47,649 nucleotides of DNA, from contig UQMV01000014.1 of the NCBI GenBank assembly GCA_900542315.1, positions 1 through 47,649 of the forward strand. Direction: 5' to 3'. Shown here one piece after another: positions 8,732-15,838 of this stretch; the stretch's first letter is position 1, and every line of letters begins with the position of its first letter. The position numbers and the translations under genes are program-made. The DNA comes from an uncultured Collinsella sp. Lineage in GTDB: Bacteria > Actinomycetota > Coriobacteriia > Coriobacteriales > Coriobacteriaceae. A model generated the notes under the pieces. It did not search any database. It had not been told where the DNA came from and was given only the letters and a program-made list of their open reading frames with translations.

Positions 8732-9862
8732 ATGCCCAACAAACCCGTGAAGATCATCATGCTTACCGGATACCTCGGTGCCGGCAAGACCACGCTGCTC
8801 AACCACATCCTCGCTAACGACGGCGGCATCCGCGCCGCCGTGATCGTCAACGATATCGGCGAGATCAACGTCGACGCCAGCCTCATCGCCGACGGCGGCC
8901 TTTCCGAGACCGACGACCTCATCCCGCTCACTAACGGCTGCATCTGCTGCACGCTTTCGGATGACCTGGCCAACCAGCTGCAGGGCATCGCCGATTCGGG
9001 CGACTTCGATTACATCATCATCGAGGCATCGGGTATTTGCGAGCCTATCCCCATCGCCTACACCATCTCGAGCTTCTGCGACGAGGCCAAGGTGGGCGGC
9101 GAGCCTAAGCTTGCGCTCGACAACATCGTGGCCGTGGTCGACTGCGCCCGCATGTACGACGAGTTCAACGGCGGCCGCGACCTGCTGGCCGAGGATATCG
9201 ACGAGGACGACATCGAGAGCCTGCTCATCCAGCAGATCGAGTTCTGCTCCACGCTGATCCTCAACAAGACCGATACCGTGAGCCCTGAGCAGATCGCCGA
9301 GCTCAAGGCCATCGTGCGCAGCCTGCAGAAAGATGCCGTGATCGTCGAGGCCCAAAACGGCGAGGTCCCCATGGAGGAGCTGCTCGACACCGACCGCTTC
9401 GACTTTATGCGCGCCTACAACTCCGCCGCCTGGATCGATGCCATGGAGCATCCCGAGGAGCACGATGACCCCGAGGTGCTCGAGTACGACATCGAGACCT
9501 TTGTTTACTCGCGCCGCAAGCCGTTTGACCTGCAGAAGTTCACCGATTTTGTTGAGCAGGAGTGGCCCGACGAGGTCATTCGCGTCAAGGGTCCGCTGTG
9601 GCAGACCGGCAATCCGGACATGTGCTACATGTTTGAGCAGGCCGGCCACCAGATGCGCCTGATGGAGAACGGTCTGTTCGTTGACTCCGCGCCCGAGGGC
9701 GAGAAGCAGAAGATCATCGACGAGAACCCCGAGATCATGCAAATTTGGGACGACGAGACGGGCGACCGCATGACGAGCCTGTGCATCATCGGCCGTCACA
9801 TGGACAAGGACGCGCTCATCGCCTCCCTCGATGCCTGCCTGACCGACTGGCACCGCGCCTAG
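8732..9862 (+). CDS. CobW/COG0523-family metal-handling GTPase
   Basis: About 376 aa. Motifs in order: Walker A GYLGAGKTTLLNH near the N-terminus, VNDIGEINVD, the metal-binding NGCICCTL (about residues 68-75), the GTPase base-recognition LNKTD, and a C-terminal CobW-type domain (FVYSRRKPFD, VRVKGPLW). This family uses GTP to deliver metals such as zinc to client proteins; the metal and client here are unknown. The ATG at 8732 is preferred over 8711 because AAGGAGG lies directly before it. It has a strong intrinsic terminator, so it forms its own unit. No Zur-like operator was recognised in the short upstream gap. Confidence 0.88.
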   Translation: MPNKPVKIIMLTGYLGAGKTTLLNHILANDGGIRAAVIVNDIGEINVDASLIADGGLSETDDLIPLTNGCICCTLSDDLANQLQGIADSGDFDYIIIEASGICEPIPIAYTISSFCDEAKVGGEPKLALDNIVAVVDCARMYDEFNGGRDLLAEDIDEDDIESLLIQQIEFCSTLILNKTDTVSPEQIAELKAIVRSLQKDAVIVEAQNGEVPMEELLDTDRFDFMRAYNSAAWIDAMEHPEEHDDPEVLEYDIETFVYSRRKPFDLQKFTDFVEQEWPDEVIRVKGPLWQTGNPDMCYMFEQAGHQMRLMENGLFVDSAPEGEKQKIIDENPEIMQIWDDETGDRMTSLCIIGRHMDKDALIASLDACLTDWHRA

Positions 9863-9901
9863 GTTTATCGAAGCGGGCATTTTTCCGCCTACGCAACTGC
9901 C

Positions 9902-9936
9902 AAACCACCACGAAGGTGCCCTTCGTGGTGGTTTTT
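9902..9936 (+). terminator. intrinsic terminator of the CobW gene
   Basis: Stem CCACCACGAAGG / CCTTCGTGGTGG with loop TGC, followed by TTTTT. Outer A-T pairs extend the stem. Very clear example, lying 39 bases after the stop codon. Confidence 0.92.
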
Positions 9937-9957
9937 CGTTCTGAGCCAAGGAGATTC

Positions 9958-10557
9958 ATGTTCAATATCGTGCTGTATGCACCCGAGATTCCGGCCAATA
10001 CGGGCAATATCGGCCGTACCTGCGTGGTCACCGGTACCCGCCTGCATCTGGTGGAGCCACTGGGCTTTTCGCTCGATGACAAGACGGTGCGTCGCGCCGG
10101 TCTGGGCTACTGGCAAAACTTGGACGTGACGACCTATGCCGGCTGGGAAGATTTCCTCGCGCGCAACGGTCTCTCCCCCGCCGATGGTCGTCTGCATCTG
10201 CTGACCAAAAAGGCACGCCGCACCTATGCGCAGAGTACCTACCGCGATGGCGACTACTTGGTCTTTGGCAGCGAAAGCTCAGGCATTCCCGAGCCACTGC
10301 TTGCCGCGGCGCCCGAGCGCTGCGAGCGCATCCCGATGCTGCGCGATTGTGACTCACTCGATAACGCCGAGGTATGGGAAGCCCACGAGGAATCGCTGGG
10401 GCATACCGAGGACGGCCACGAAGCCATCCTTCAGCAGGATATCTGCGGCAACTTCGTCAATCCGGACGACTACCGTATCAGCGCCCTCAACCTCTCCAAC
10501 AGCGCCGCCATCGTCCTCTACGAGGCCTTGCGCCAGGCAGGCTTTCCGGGAATGTGA
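9958..10557 (+). CDS. trmL: tRNA (cytidine/uridine-34 2'-O)-methyltransferase
   Basis: 199 aa, the usual length for TrmL, a SPOUT-fold enzyme that methylates the wobble ribose of tRNA-Leu isoacceptors. Visible motifs: MFNIVLYAPEIPANTGNIGR at the N-terminus, GLGYW, FGSESSGIP (cofactor loop) and LNLSNSAAIVLYEALRQ at the C-terminus, forming the SPOUT knot. The ATG at 9958 has AAGGAG four bases upstream. It follows the terminator of the CobW gene. Its TGA stop lies inside a GTGACAAAGGGAC palindrome, so the element touches the coding end. Confidence 0.93.
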   Translation: MFNIVLYAPEIPANTGNIGRTCVVTGTRLHLVEPLGFSLDDKTVRRAGLGYWQNLDVTTYAGWEDFLARNGLSPADGRLHLLTKKARRTYAQSTYRDGDYLVFGSESSGIPEPLLAAAPERCERIPMLRDCDSLDNAEVWEAHEESLGHTEDGHEAILQQDICGNFVNPDDYRISALNLSNSAAIVLYEALRQAGFPGM

Positions 10558-10580
10558 CAAAGGGACAGTCCCTTTGTCAC
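10554..10580. repeat. dispersed GTGACAAAGGGAC palindrome, copy 1
   Basis: Perfect 13-bp arms, GTGACAAAGGGAC and GTCCCTTTGTCAC, around a single central base. Its TGA supplies the stop codon of trmL. Related copies lie near 15805, 18356, 18961 and 20177. Confidence 0.9.
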
Positions 10581-10660
10581 GCAATTAGGTCCGCACCCCT
10601 ACCTATACCGATTTGCACCAAACGCCGCCAAAGTTCTCCGTCATCGAAGAACACGGTCGG

Positions 10661-12058
10661 TTATCCTTCTGCATCGCAAGCCTCAACCTCACCGTTCACA
10701 GAGGCCGTCTCCATACCGACAAGTATTGCAATACGCTCCTGTTTTTCAATGATGAACCGCTTATGGTAGAAGATGTTGGCATATTGCAAAACACGATTCA
10801 TCTGCGAGACATCAAACAAGGCGCCGACAACGCCGCCAAACACGGGAATGGCCTTGCCGAGGGATTTTTGAGTGATATTCCTGCCAATTTGTTCGAGTAC
10901 GTTTTTGAAAACACTATTCTCGAGCGACTTCTTGCCAGCATTCTCGAGTGCCTTACGTGCAGCGGCATTAGCAAGGGCGCGAATCTGCGTGACAAGCATA
11001 GCCGCGCCGCCCCGTGCCGCCATTGCCGTCCAGCCTTTCTTGACCGTCTGCTTCACACCCTCCATCTCGGCTACAAGCATCACTTTACCGATTGTGACAG
11101 CCATGCCATCAGCAGAGCCTGCCGACGGAGCCATCGCGTTTGAAAACACATCGCCCGCAATGACCATTTCAGCCGGATCCTCTTTAACGTTAAATCCGTA
11201 CATCATGGCAACCGACTGCACCGCGCGATAATAGAGAAACATGCTGAATACGATATTGAAGGGCAAACCGGCAAACCCAGGAGCACCCGTCACCGCACCC
11301 TCGGTCGCCGCAAGCAGCAAGTGTCTACCGTTCTCACCTGCCGCAATCCTCGCGACGTCAAAACTGCGAAGCATGAATAACTCGTCAATCGAACGGATAG
11401 TAACGCCTTCAAGCGTAGTATTTGCGGCCTCAACAATCTGCGCCTCAGTAACGCTGTACTTGGCAGCTTGCTCCTCGATAGCTTTGAAACCATCGACGAC
11501 CTGCTTCATAACCTGTGCATATAGCTCTTGTTGCTGAATCTCACTTGTAAGCTCATCGACCGCATCTCCAACGGCAGTGCGAAGATTCTCCGGTATCTTT
11601 AGCCCAGCCATATCGGTCAGCTGCTTGAGCTTTGAAGGCGCTACCATCTTTTCGTATTGCTCGGTCAATACCTCAAGCTCGGCAAGCTCTTGATTGGTCA
11701 GCAACGGATCGGGCAACACCCAATCACCGTTATCGTCAACGAGCGTCGATGGCAGGCCGAGTTGCTCTTGTCGCTTTGCGCTGTAGCGTTCATTCGCCGC
11801 GGCTGCAGTTGCAGAAGCAATCCCATTTGCAAAGTCAGTAATACCTTTAAGCGCATTATCCGCCAACGGGCTAGCGGCGTCCGCCAATTCACTCGATTTC
11901 TTTTGGGTCTCCTTGACCACACCCATAATGGCGTTTTGCGCGCCATTTAATGCTCCAAACATTATGTTCTCCAGCGAAGAAGAACCGACACCGGGCTTCC
12001 GCTGCTTTTCGGGCTCCGCCTCACCAAACTGTTGTCGTTTATCGGACACACCATTCAC
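10661..12058 (-). CDS. EcsC-family protein
   Basis: About 465 aa. The C-terminal half shows the EcsC-family pattern: TGAPGFAGLPFNIVFSMFLYY, then MMYGFN, and a late glycine-rich IPVFGGVVGALFDV segment. The N-terminal 200 residues are alanine- and charge-rich and probably helical. EcsC is named from the Bacillus ecs operon and its biochemical role is unknown. The gene starts two bases after the stop of the DUF4230 gene, so the two are translated together. The start is GTG at 12058, with another in-frame GTG at 12049 also possible. This stretch looks more AT-rich than the flanking core genes, which fits an acquired segment. Confidence 0.8.
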   Translation of the reverse strand: MNGVSDKRQQFGEAEPEKQRKPGVGSSSLENIMFGALNGAQNAIMGVVKETQKKSSELADAASPLADNALKGITDFANGIASATAAAANERYSAKRQEQLGLPSTLVDDNGDWVLPDPLLTNQELAELEVLTEQYEKMVAPSKLKQLTDMAGLKIPENLRTAVGDAVDELTSEIQQQELYAQVMKQVVDGFKAIEEQAAKYSVTEAQIVEAANTTLEGVTIRSIDELFMLRSFDVARIAAGENGRHLLLAATEGAVTGAPGFAGLPFNIVFSMFLYYRAVQSVAMMYGFNVKEDPAEMVIAGDVFSNAMAPSAGSADGMAVTIGKVMLVAEMEGVKQTVKKGWTAMAARGGAAMLVTQIRALANAAARKALENAGKKSLENSVFKNVLEQIGRNITQKSLGKAIPVFGGVVGALFDVSQMNRVLQYANIFYHKRFIIEKQERIAILVGMETASVNGEVEACDAEG

Positions 12059-12060
12059 CC

Positions 12061-12705
12061 TTACTTAAACGTAACGTTAATATCGACATCGTCGCCGCAT
12101 AGGGCTTTGACCTGTTTTTTGATCAATCCGCTGGCTCTATCATCAGATTCTTTGAGCATATCGCTCTCTTCGACCTTCTTGGTCTGCTCCTTCTTCGCCT
12201 GTTTCAACAAACCGTTCAGATCGTCCGTACTTACTTGATTCCAGTTCAGAAAACCATTGTCCTCAACATATTTCTTCAGTGTATTGGGGTCTGTTGAGAA
12301 AGAGGTAATTTCCGAGTGAGGCAATGTAACCTTTACGCTCTTGACCTCTGAGTTCTCGTCGTTCATATCAACCCGCTTGATTTCAATCTTCATTTTATCG
12401 GCATCGATCCCGATATCAGCCTTGCCGTCAATCGTTGCGACATATCGCTTAGACGTAAAGGGGTTTTCCCACCCAAGCGGATTCCCCGCTTCATCAATTG
12501 AGAGCAGCTGCGTAAAGTTATATTCGTACGTCACAAGCTTTACGACCGGCGCGATCTCCTCGCGAATCGAATCATCGGTGATCGTTGTAGGATTACGTGT
12601 CAAATACAACCAGATACACCCGGCAGTCGCCACGGCCGTAACAGCCAGCAAACCGCCAAAGATTAGCTTTTGCGTTATTGTTGTAAACAAGTTTGTTCTT
12701 GTCAT
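12061..12705 (-). CDS. membrane-anchored DUF4230-family protein
   Basis: About 214 aa. One hydrophobic segment (about residues 14-35) near the N-terminus, then an extracytoplasmic domain with the DUF4230 pattern: LVTYEYNFTQLLS, KADIGID, VKSVKVTLPHSEI, and a charged helical tail ending in VDINVTFK. The function of the family is not known. An upstream in-frame ATG at 12777 exists, but the ATG at 12705 puts the membrane segment at the N-terminus and follows AAAGG. Two bases separate it from the EcsC gene, so the proteins probably work together at the envelope. Confidence 0.75.
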   Translation of the reverse strand: MTRTNLFTTITQKLIFGGLLAVTAVATAGCIWLYLTRNPTTITDDSIREEIAPVVKLVTYEYNFTQLLSIDEAGNPLGWENPFTSKRYVATIDGKADIGIDADKMKIEIKRVDMNDENSEVKSVKVTLPHSEITSFSTDPNTLKKYVEDNGFLNWNQVSTDDLNGLLKQAKKEQTKKVEESDMLKESDDRASGLIKKQVKALCGDDVDINVTFK

Positions 12706-12796
12706 CCTGCTTCGCCTTTCTTTTATGGGCCCGACTTCTCCATCATCTTCCATCGTGTACATGACGGCACGAATCATTCTGTCAACGGCTTAATGC

Positions 12797-12827
12797 AAAA
12801 CGCGACCGTTCGGAGAAAACGGTCGCG
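12797..12827 (-). terminator. intrinsic terminator of the lipoprotein gene
   Basis: 10-bp stem CGCGACCGTT / AACGGTCGCG followed on the minus strand by TTTTGC. It lies 22 bases after the lipoprotein stop codon and separates that gene from the DUF4230/EcsC pair, which therefore needs its own promoter. Confidence 0.85.
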
Positions 12828-12849
12828 CATTCTTTCCAATTCCCGCGAA

Positions 12850-13662
12850 TTATTCCTTGATGCTGTAATTCGATACTGTCGGCGCGACCCTCGAAGCGTC
12901 TACCTCACTCATTACCTCAAACTTCACCTTCTCGCCAGGCGCCCAGGCGGATGTATCTGCGTAGCATTCTTCCGCCCTTACACCATCGGCATCGTAAAGA
13001 GCAACATTTAGAAAAACGTTTTCGAACGATATGTCAGAGGTGTTTTCGACGATTGCGGTGTACGTATAGAGGCCGTAGCCGTCGTCACTTTTCTCAAAGG
13101 TCGCCGATGAGAGCAGGCCGTTGATAACCTCATCATTATGCGTCTTCTCCTCCACGGTCCTACCGTTCTTGATCAGCTCGTCAAACGCATCTCGATACTC
13201 ATCATCGACCGTCAAGTCATACCGATCAACCAGTTTCTTAAGCTGTGCAGATCGTGTGTCATAGGCCTTTTCCCATTCGTCGTAATACTTGGGATCCGAT
13301 TCCGCATACTTCTTGACAACATCAAGCTGATTATCAAGCAGATTGAGATAGGCAATGACGTCTTCTTGCATCTTAGTGTCTTTAAATGACGCCTTTTTGA
13401 GTTCTTTGTCGTTATCGATCTCGGTTTTAATTGCCTCTTTTCGAACTTTATTAGAGCTCAGATCAGCATCCTCTCCCAGTGATTCAAGGTAATCCGACCG
13501 CTTTTGATAGCCTTGAGCAATCACGGCCATTGCACGTTCATCGGCATAATCAGGCCCATCGTTTTTCTTCTCAACCTGTGAACAGCCGCTCAGCAGAAGT
13601 GCCCCACAGAGCACCGTCGCAAATAGCGAGATCGCCGCAGCCATCCCATAATGCCTTTTCAT
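12850..13662 (-). CDS. predicted lipoprotein with C-terminal FxLYD-like domain
   Basis: About 270 aa. The ATG at 13662 has GGAGG five bases upstream and gives a lipoprotein signal: a charged start, a hydrophobic core and LLLSGC with the lipidated cysteine at residue 27. The middle is charged, helical and lysine/aspartate-rich. The last 80 residues (YTAIVENTSDISFENVFLNV, then APGEKVKFEV) look like the FxLYD-type beta-sandwich found in secreted Gram-positive proteins. Exposed on the outer face of the membrane; function unknown. Faces the same way as the DUF4230/EcsC pair and may belong to the same accessory block. Confidence 0.8.
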   Translation of the reverse strand: MKRHYGMAAAISLFATVLCGALLLSGCSQVEKKNDGPDYADERAMAVIAQGYQKRSDYLESLGEDADLSSNKVRKEAIKTEIDNDKELKKASFKDTKMQEDVIAYLNLLDNQLDVVKKYAESDPKYYDEWEKAYDTRSAQLKKLVDRYDLTVDDEYRDAFDELIKNGRTVEEKTHNDEVINGLLSSATFEKSDDGYGLYTYTAIVENTSDISFENVFLNVALYDADGVRAEECYADTSAWAPGEKVKFEVMSEVDASRVAPTVSNYSIKE

Positions 13663-13698
13663 CTTGTCCTCCTTTAAATACAAAACACGATATCTAGC

Positions 13699-13817
13699 CC
13701 CCTCGTCAAAAAGCAGACGAATTGGCAACGCGGTGGCACTATTTGGTTCCAGGGCGTGAACTGGATAAACATCGAGGGAAGGAGTGGACTCCGTGCAATA
13801 AACTCCCCTCGTCAAAA
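13699..13817. repeat. 13-bp direct repeats, 106 bp apart
   Basis: CCCCTCGTCAAAA occurs at 13699-13711 and 13805-13817, each next to a CTAG tetramer. They sit between the lipoprotein start and the recombinase stop. They might mark a past insertion or recombination site, but no inverted dimer typical of a resolvase crossover site was recognised. Confidence 0.4.
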
Positions 13818-13857
13818 TGTCTAGTTAAAGAGGACGGACAGACGGCGAACGGTCATA

Positions 13858-14460
13858 TCAGTTCGTATCCGCCCGTCTCCAACGATCGAACGTCGATGCG
13901 CTGACGTTAAGGAGCATTGCGGCCTCTCGCCTCGTAACTTCACCTCCTTCGAATGATTTGATGACATCGCGGTAGCTATCCGGACGTTCGAGCGTCGGTC
14001 TCCCAAATCTCACACCCCGCAGACGCGCCGACGCGATACCCTCCGCCTGGCGCTGCTTTATGTTTTCGCGCTCCACCTGAGCCACATAGCTCAAAACCTG
14101 AAGCACTAGGTCGGCAATAAAAGTCCCCGTAATCCCATTGGGCTGTTCGCGTGTATCAAGCAATGGCATATCGAGTACCACGATGGCAACGCGTTTGTCC
14201 ATCGTTATGCGACGCCATTCATCGAGAACCTCCCGGTAGTCGCGGCCTAATCGGTCGATACTCTTAATCACCAGAACGTCCCCTTCGCGCAGACGACGAA
14301 GAAGACGCTGGTACTGAGGACGCCTGAAGTCCTTTCCGCTCGCTTTGTCAGCGTAGATCAAATTCGTTTGGACCGGAAACCGCTCCAGCGCATCCAGTTG
14401 GCGATCCAGGTTCTGATCTGCTGACGAAACTCGAGCATACCCATAGATTCTGTTTTTCAT
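13858..14460 (-). CDS. serine recombinase (resolvase/invertase family)
   Basis: 200 aa, the normal length for small serine recombinases. N-terminal catalytic domain: YGYARVSSADQNLDRQ with the active serine near residue 12, SIDRLGRDY with the catalytic arginines, and the long E helix around VAQVERENIKQRQAEG. The C-terminus carries a helix-turn-helix (TRREAAMLLNVSASTFDRW). It would cut and rejoin DNA at a paired target site through a 5' phosphoserine. The ATG at 14460 follows GGGGGC; ATGs at 14472 and 14481 are alternatives. No transposase or invertible segment is visible next to it, so its target is unknown. Confidence 0.9.
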   Translation of the reverse strand: MKNRIYGYARVSSADQNLDRQLDALERFPVQTNLIYADKASGKDFRRPQYQRLLRRLREGDVLVIKSIDRLGRDYREVLDEWRRITMDKRVAIVVLDMPLLDTREQPNGITGTFIADLVLQVLSYVAQVERENIKQRQAEGIASARLRGVRFGRPTLERPDSYRDVIKSFEGGEVTRREAAMLLNVSASTFDRWRRADTN

Positions 14461-14627
14461 GATTGCCCCCATCAGCCGCACGATGGCGGCATCAGCTCAT
14501 TTGAGAGCCCACTCACAATAGGGCGTGCAAATTTCGCGAATGGGTTGAACCCATTTTCGGGCTCCAACGTAAGTTATTCAAGCACCACTTCGATAACGCG
14601 CGACGCCAACCTGATACTTTGAAATAA

Positions 14628-14677
14628 AATTAATCGTTTTTAACTGAAATTAACTAAAATAAAATGAAGTTAAACGA
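14628..14677 (+). promoter_or_regulatory. five degenerate 10-bp tandem repeats before ATPase A
   Basis: Consecutive 10-mers AATTAATCGT, TTTTAACTGA, AATTAACTAA, AATAAAATGA and AGTTAAACGA, in a very AT-rich tract ending 20 bases before the GTG start. One repeat per helical turn suggests a protein-binding array. The core TTAACT resembles the TATAACT repeats before the paralogous ATPase at 20107. Confidence 0.5.
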
Positions 14678-14697
14678 CGGTGTGAAAGGAGAGCCTT

Positions 14698-15798
14698 GTG
14701 GAATATCTCGAGAACCCGTTTACCCCCAGTTTTGGCGAGGTTCCTGCCCATCTCGCTGGCAGACAACAGATTATTCGGGATTTGGACCGTGCCTTCTTGA
14801 GCCAGCGCAGGCGCCCAGAATTGACCTCGATCTTCTCGGGCGCGCGTGGAACCGGTAAAACCGCTCTCATGTCGTCGCTCGCGACGAGGGCGGAATCCCA
14901 CGGCTGGATAGCCGTAAAGGCAACCGCGCTCCCGGGAATGCTTGAGGAAATCGAGCTCGGGACGAAACGTGCCGCAGCCCATCTCATCGACTCGTCCACC
15001 CACTTCGAAGTCACCGGCCTCGGAATTGCACCGCTCGGCAGCGTCGAGGTCAGTCGCGTTCACAATGCCTCAACCTGGCGTTATCGCATGAGCGACATCA
15101 TCGACCAGCTCAACGAGGCGGGCACCGGTCTGCTCGTCACGGTTGACGAGGTGGACCCGACACTCGACGAGATGATTCAGCTCGCAGCGACGTATCAGCA
15201 CTTTGTGACCGATGGGAAACGTGTCGCGCTGCTCATGGCGGGACTTCCCAACAACGTCTCGACGTTGCTGAACCACAAGACGGTCTCGTTCCTTCGCCGC
15301 GCCCAGCAATATCATCTGGGTCGCATTGCCGACTATGACGTACGCGAAGCCTTGATTCGCACAATCCAGGAAAACGATCGCCTGGCAGATGCTGAGGGAA
15401 TCGATAGAGCCGTTCGCTCGATCTCTGGTTTTCCCTTCCTATTGCAACTCGTAGGCTACCGTGCCTGGGATCTCACAAGCGATTCGAAGGAAATCTCGTC
15501 ACGCGACTTTGACCTGGGAATCAAAATCGCGCGCGACGAGATGGACGACCGAATCCTTGCGGCAACCTATCGGGAACTCACTGCAGAGGACAAGCGATTC
15601 CTCATCGCCATGCTCGATGACGAAGAAGAGTCCACCACCGCTGACCTTGTCGAACGCCTTAAGCGTTCGCCGCAGCAGGTCTCCCGCTACCGACGCCGCA
15701 TGATAGATGCCGGCATCATTGGAGAACGCGGGCGCGGAATCGTCGCTTTTGAATTGCCATTCTTCCGCGACTATCTCGCAGCTCAATGCGTGAAATAG
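14698..15798 (+). CDS. AAA-type ATPase with C-terminal winged helix (ATPase A)
   Basis: 366 aa, GTG start with AAGGAGA six bases upstream. Walker A GARGTGKT at residues 48-55, Walker B LLVTVDE, a conserved AGLPNNVSTLL ... SFLRRAQQ sensor region, and a C-terminal helix-turn-helix (TADLVERLKRSPQQVSRYRRR) ending in FELPFFRDYL. The layout resembles ORC/Cdc6-like or MalT-type ATPases that couple nucleotide binding to DNA binding. It is clearly paralogous to the minus-strand gene at 18989-20107. Both genes have 10-bp tandem repeats upstream. Role unknown: autoregulation, plasmid/element maintenance and defence are all possible and unproven. Confidence 0.82.
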   Translation: MEYLENPFTPSFGEVPAHLAGRQQIIRDLDRAFLSQRRRPELTSIFSGARGTGKTALMSSLATRAESHGWIAVKATALPGMLEEIELGTKRAAAHLIDSSTHFEVTGLGIAPLGSVEVSRVHNASTWRYRMSDIIDQLNEAGTGLLVTVDEVDPTLDEMIQLAATYQHFVTDGKRVALLMAGLPNNVSTLLNHKTVSFLRRAQQYHLGRIADYDVREALIRTIQENDRLADAEGIDRAVRSISGFPFLLQLVGYRAWDLTSDSKEISSRDFDLGIKIARDEMDDRILAATYRELTAEDKRFLIAMLDDEEESTTADLVERLKRSPQQVSRYRRRMIDAGIIGERGRGIVAFELPFFRDYLAAQCVK

Positions 15799-15804
15799 AA
15801 GTCA

Positions 15805-15835
15805 ATGTGACAAAGAGGCAGTCCCTTTGTCACAT
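15805..15835. repeat. dispersed GTGACAAAG palindrome, copy 2
   Basis: ATGTGACAAAG and CTTTGTCACAT arms with a partly decayed centre (GAGGCAGTCC). It fills the gap between two convergent stop codons, six bases after ATPase A and three bases before the UvrA-like gene's stop. Confidence 0.85.
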
Positions 15836-15838
15836 CGC

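Noticed and set aside
13858..14460. Prophage or transposon marked by the serine recombinase
   Set aside because: No transposase, phage structural genes or terminal repeats nearby; the recombinase alone is not enough.
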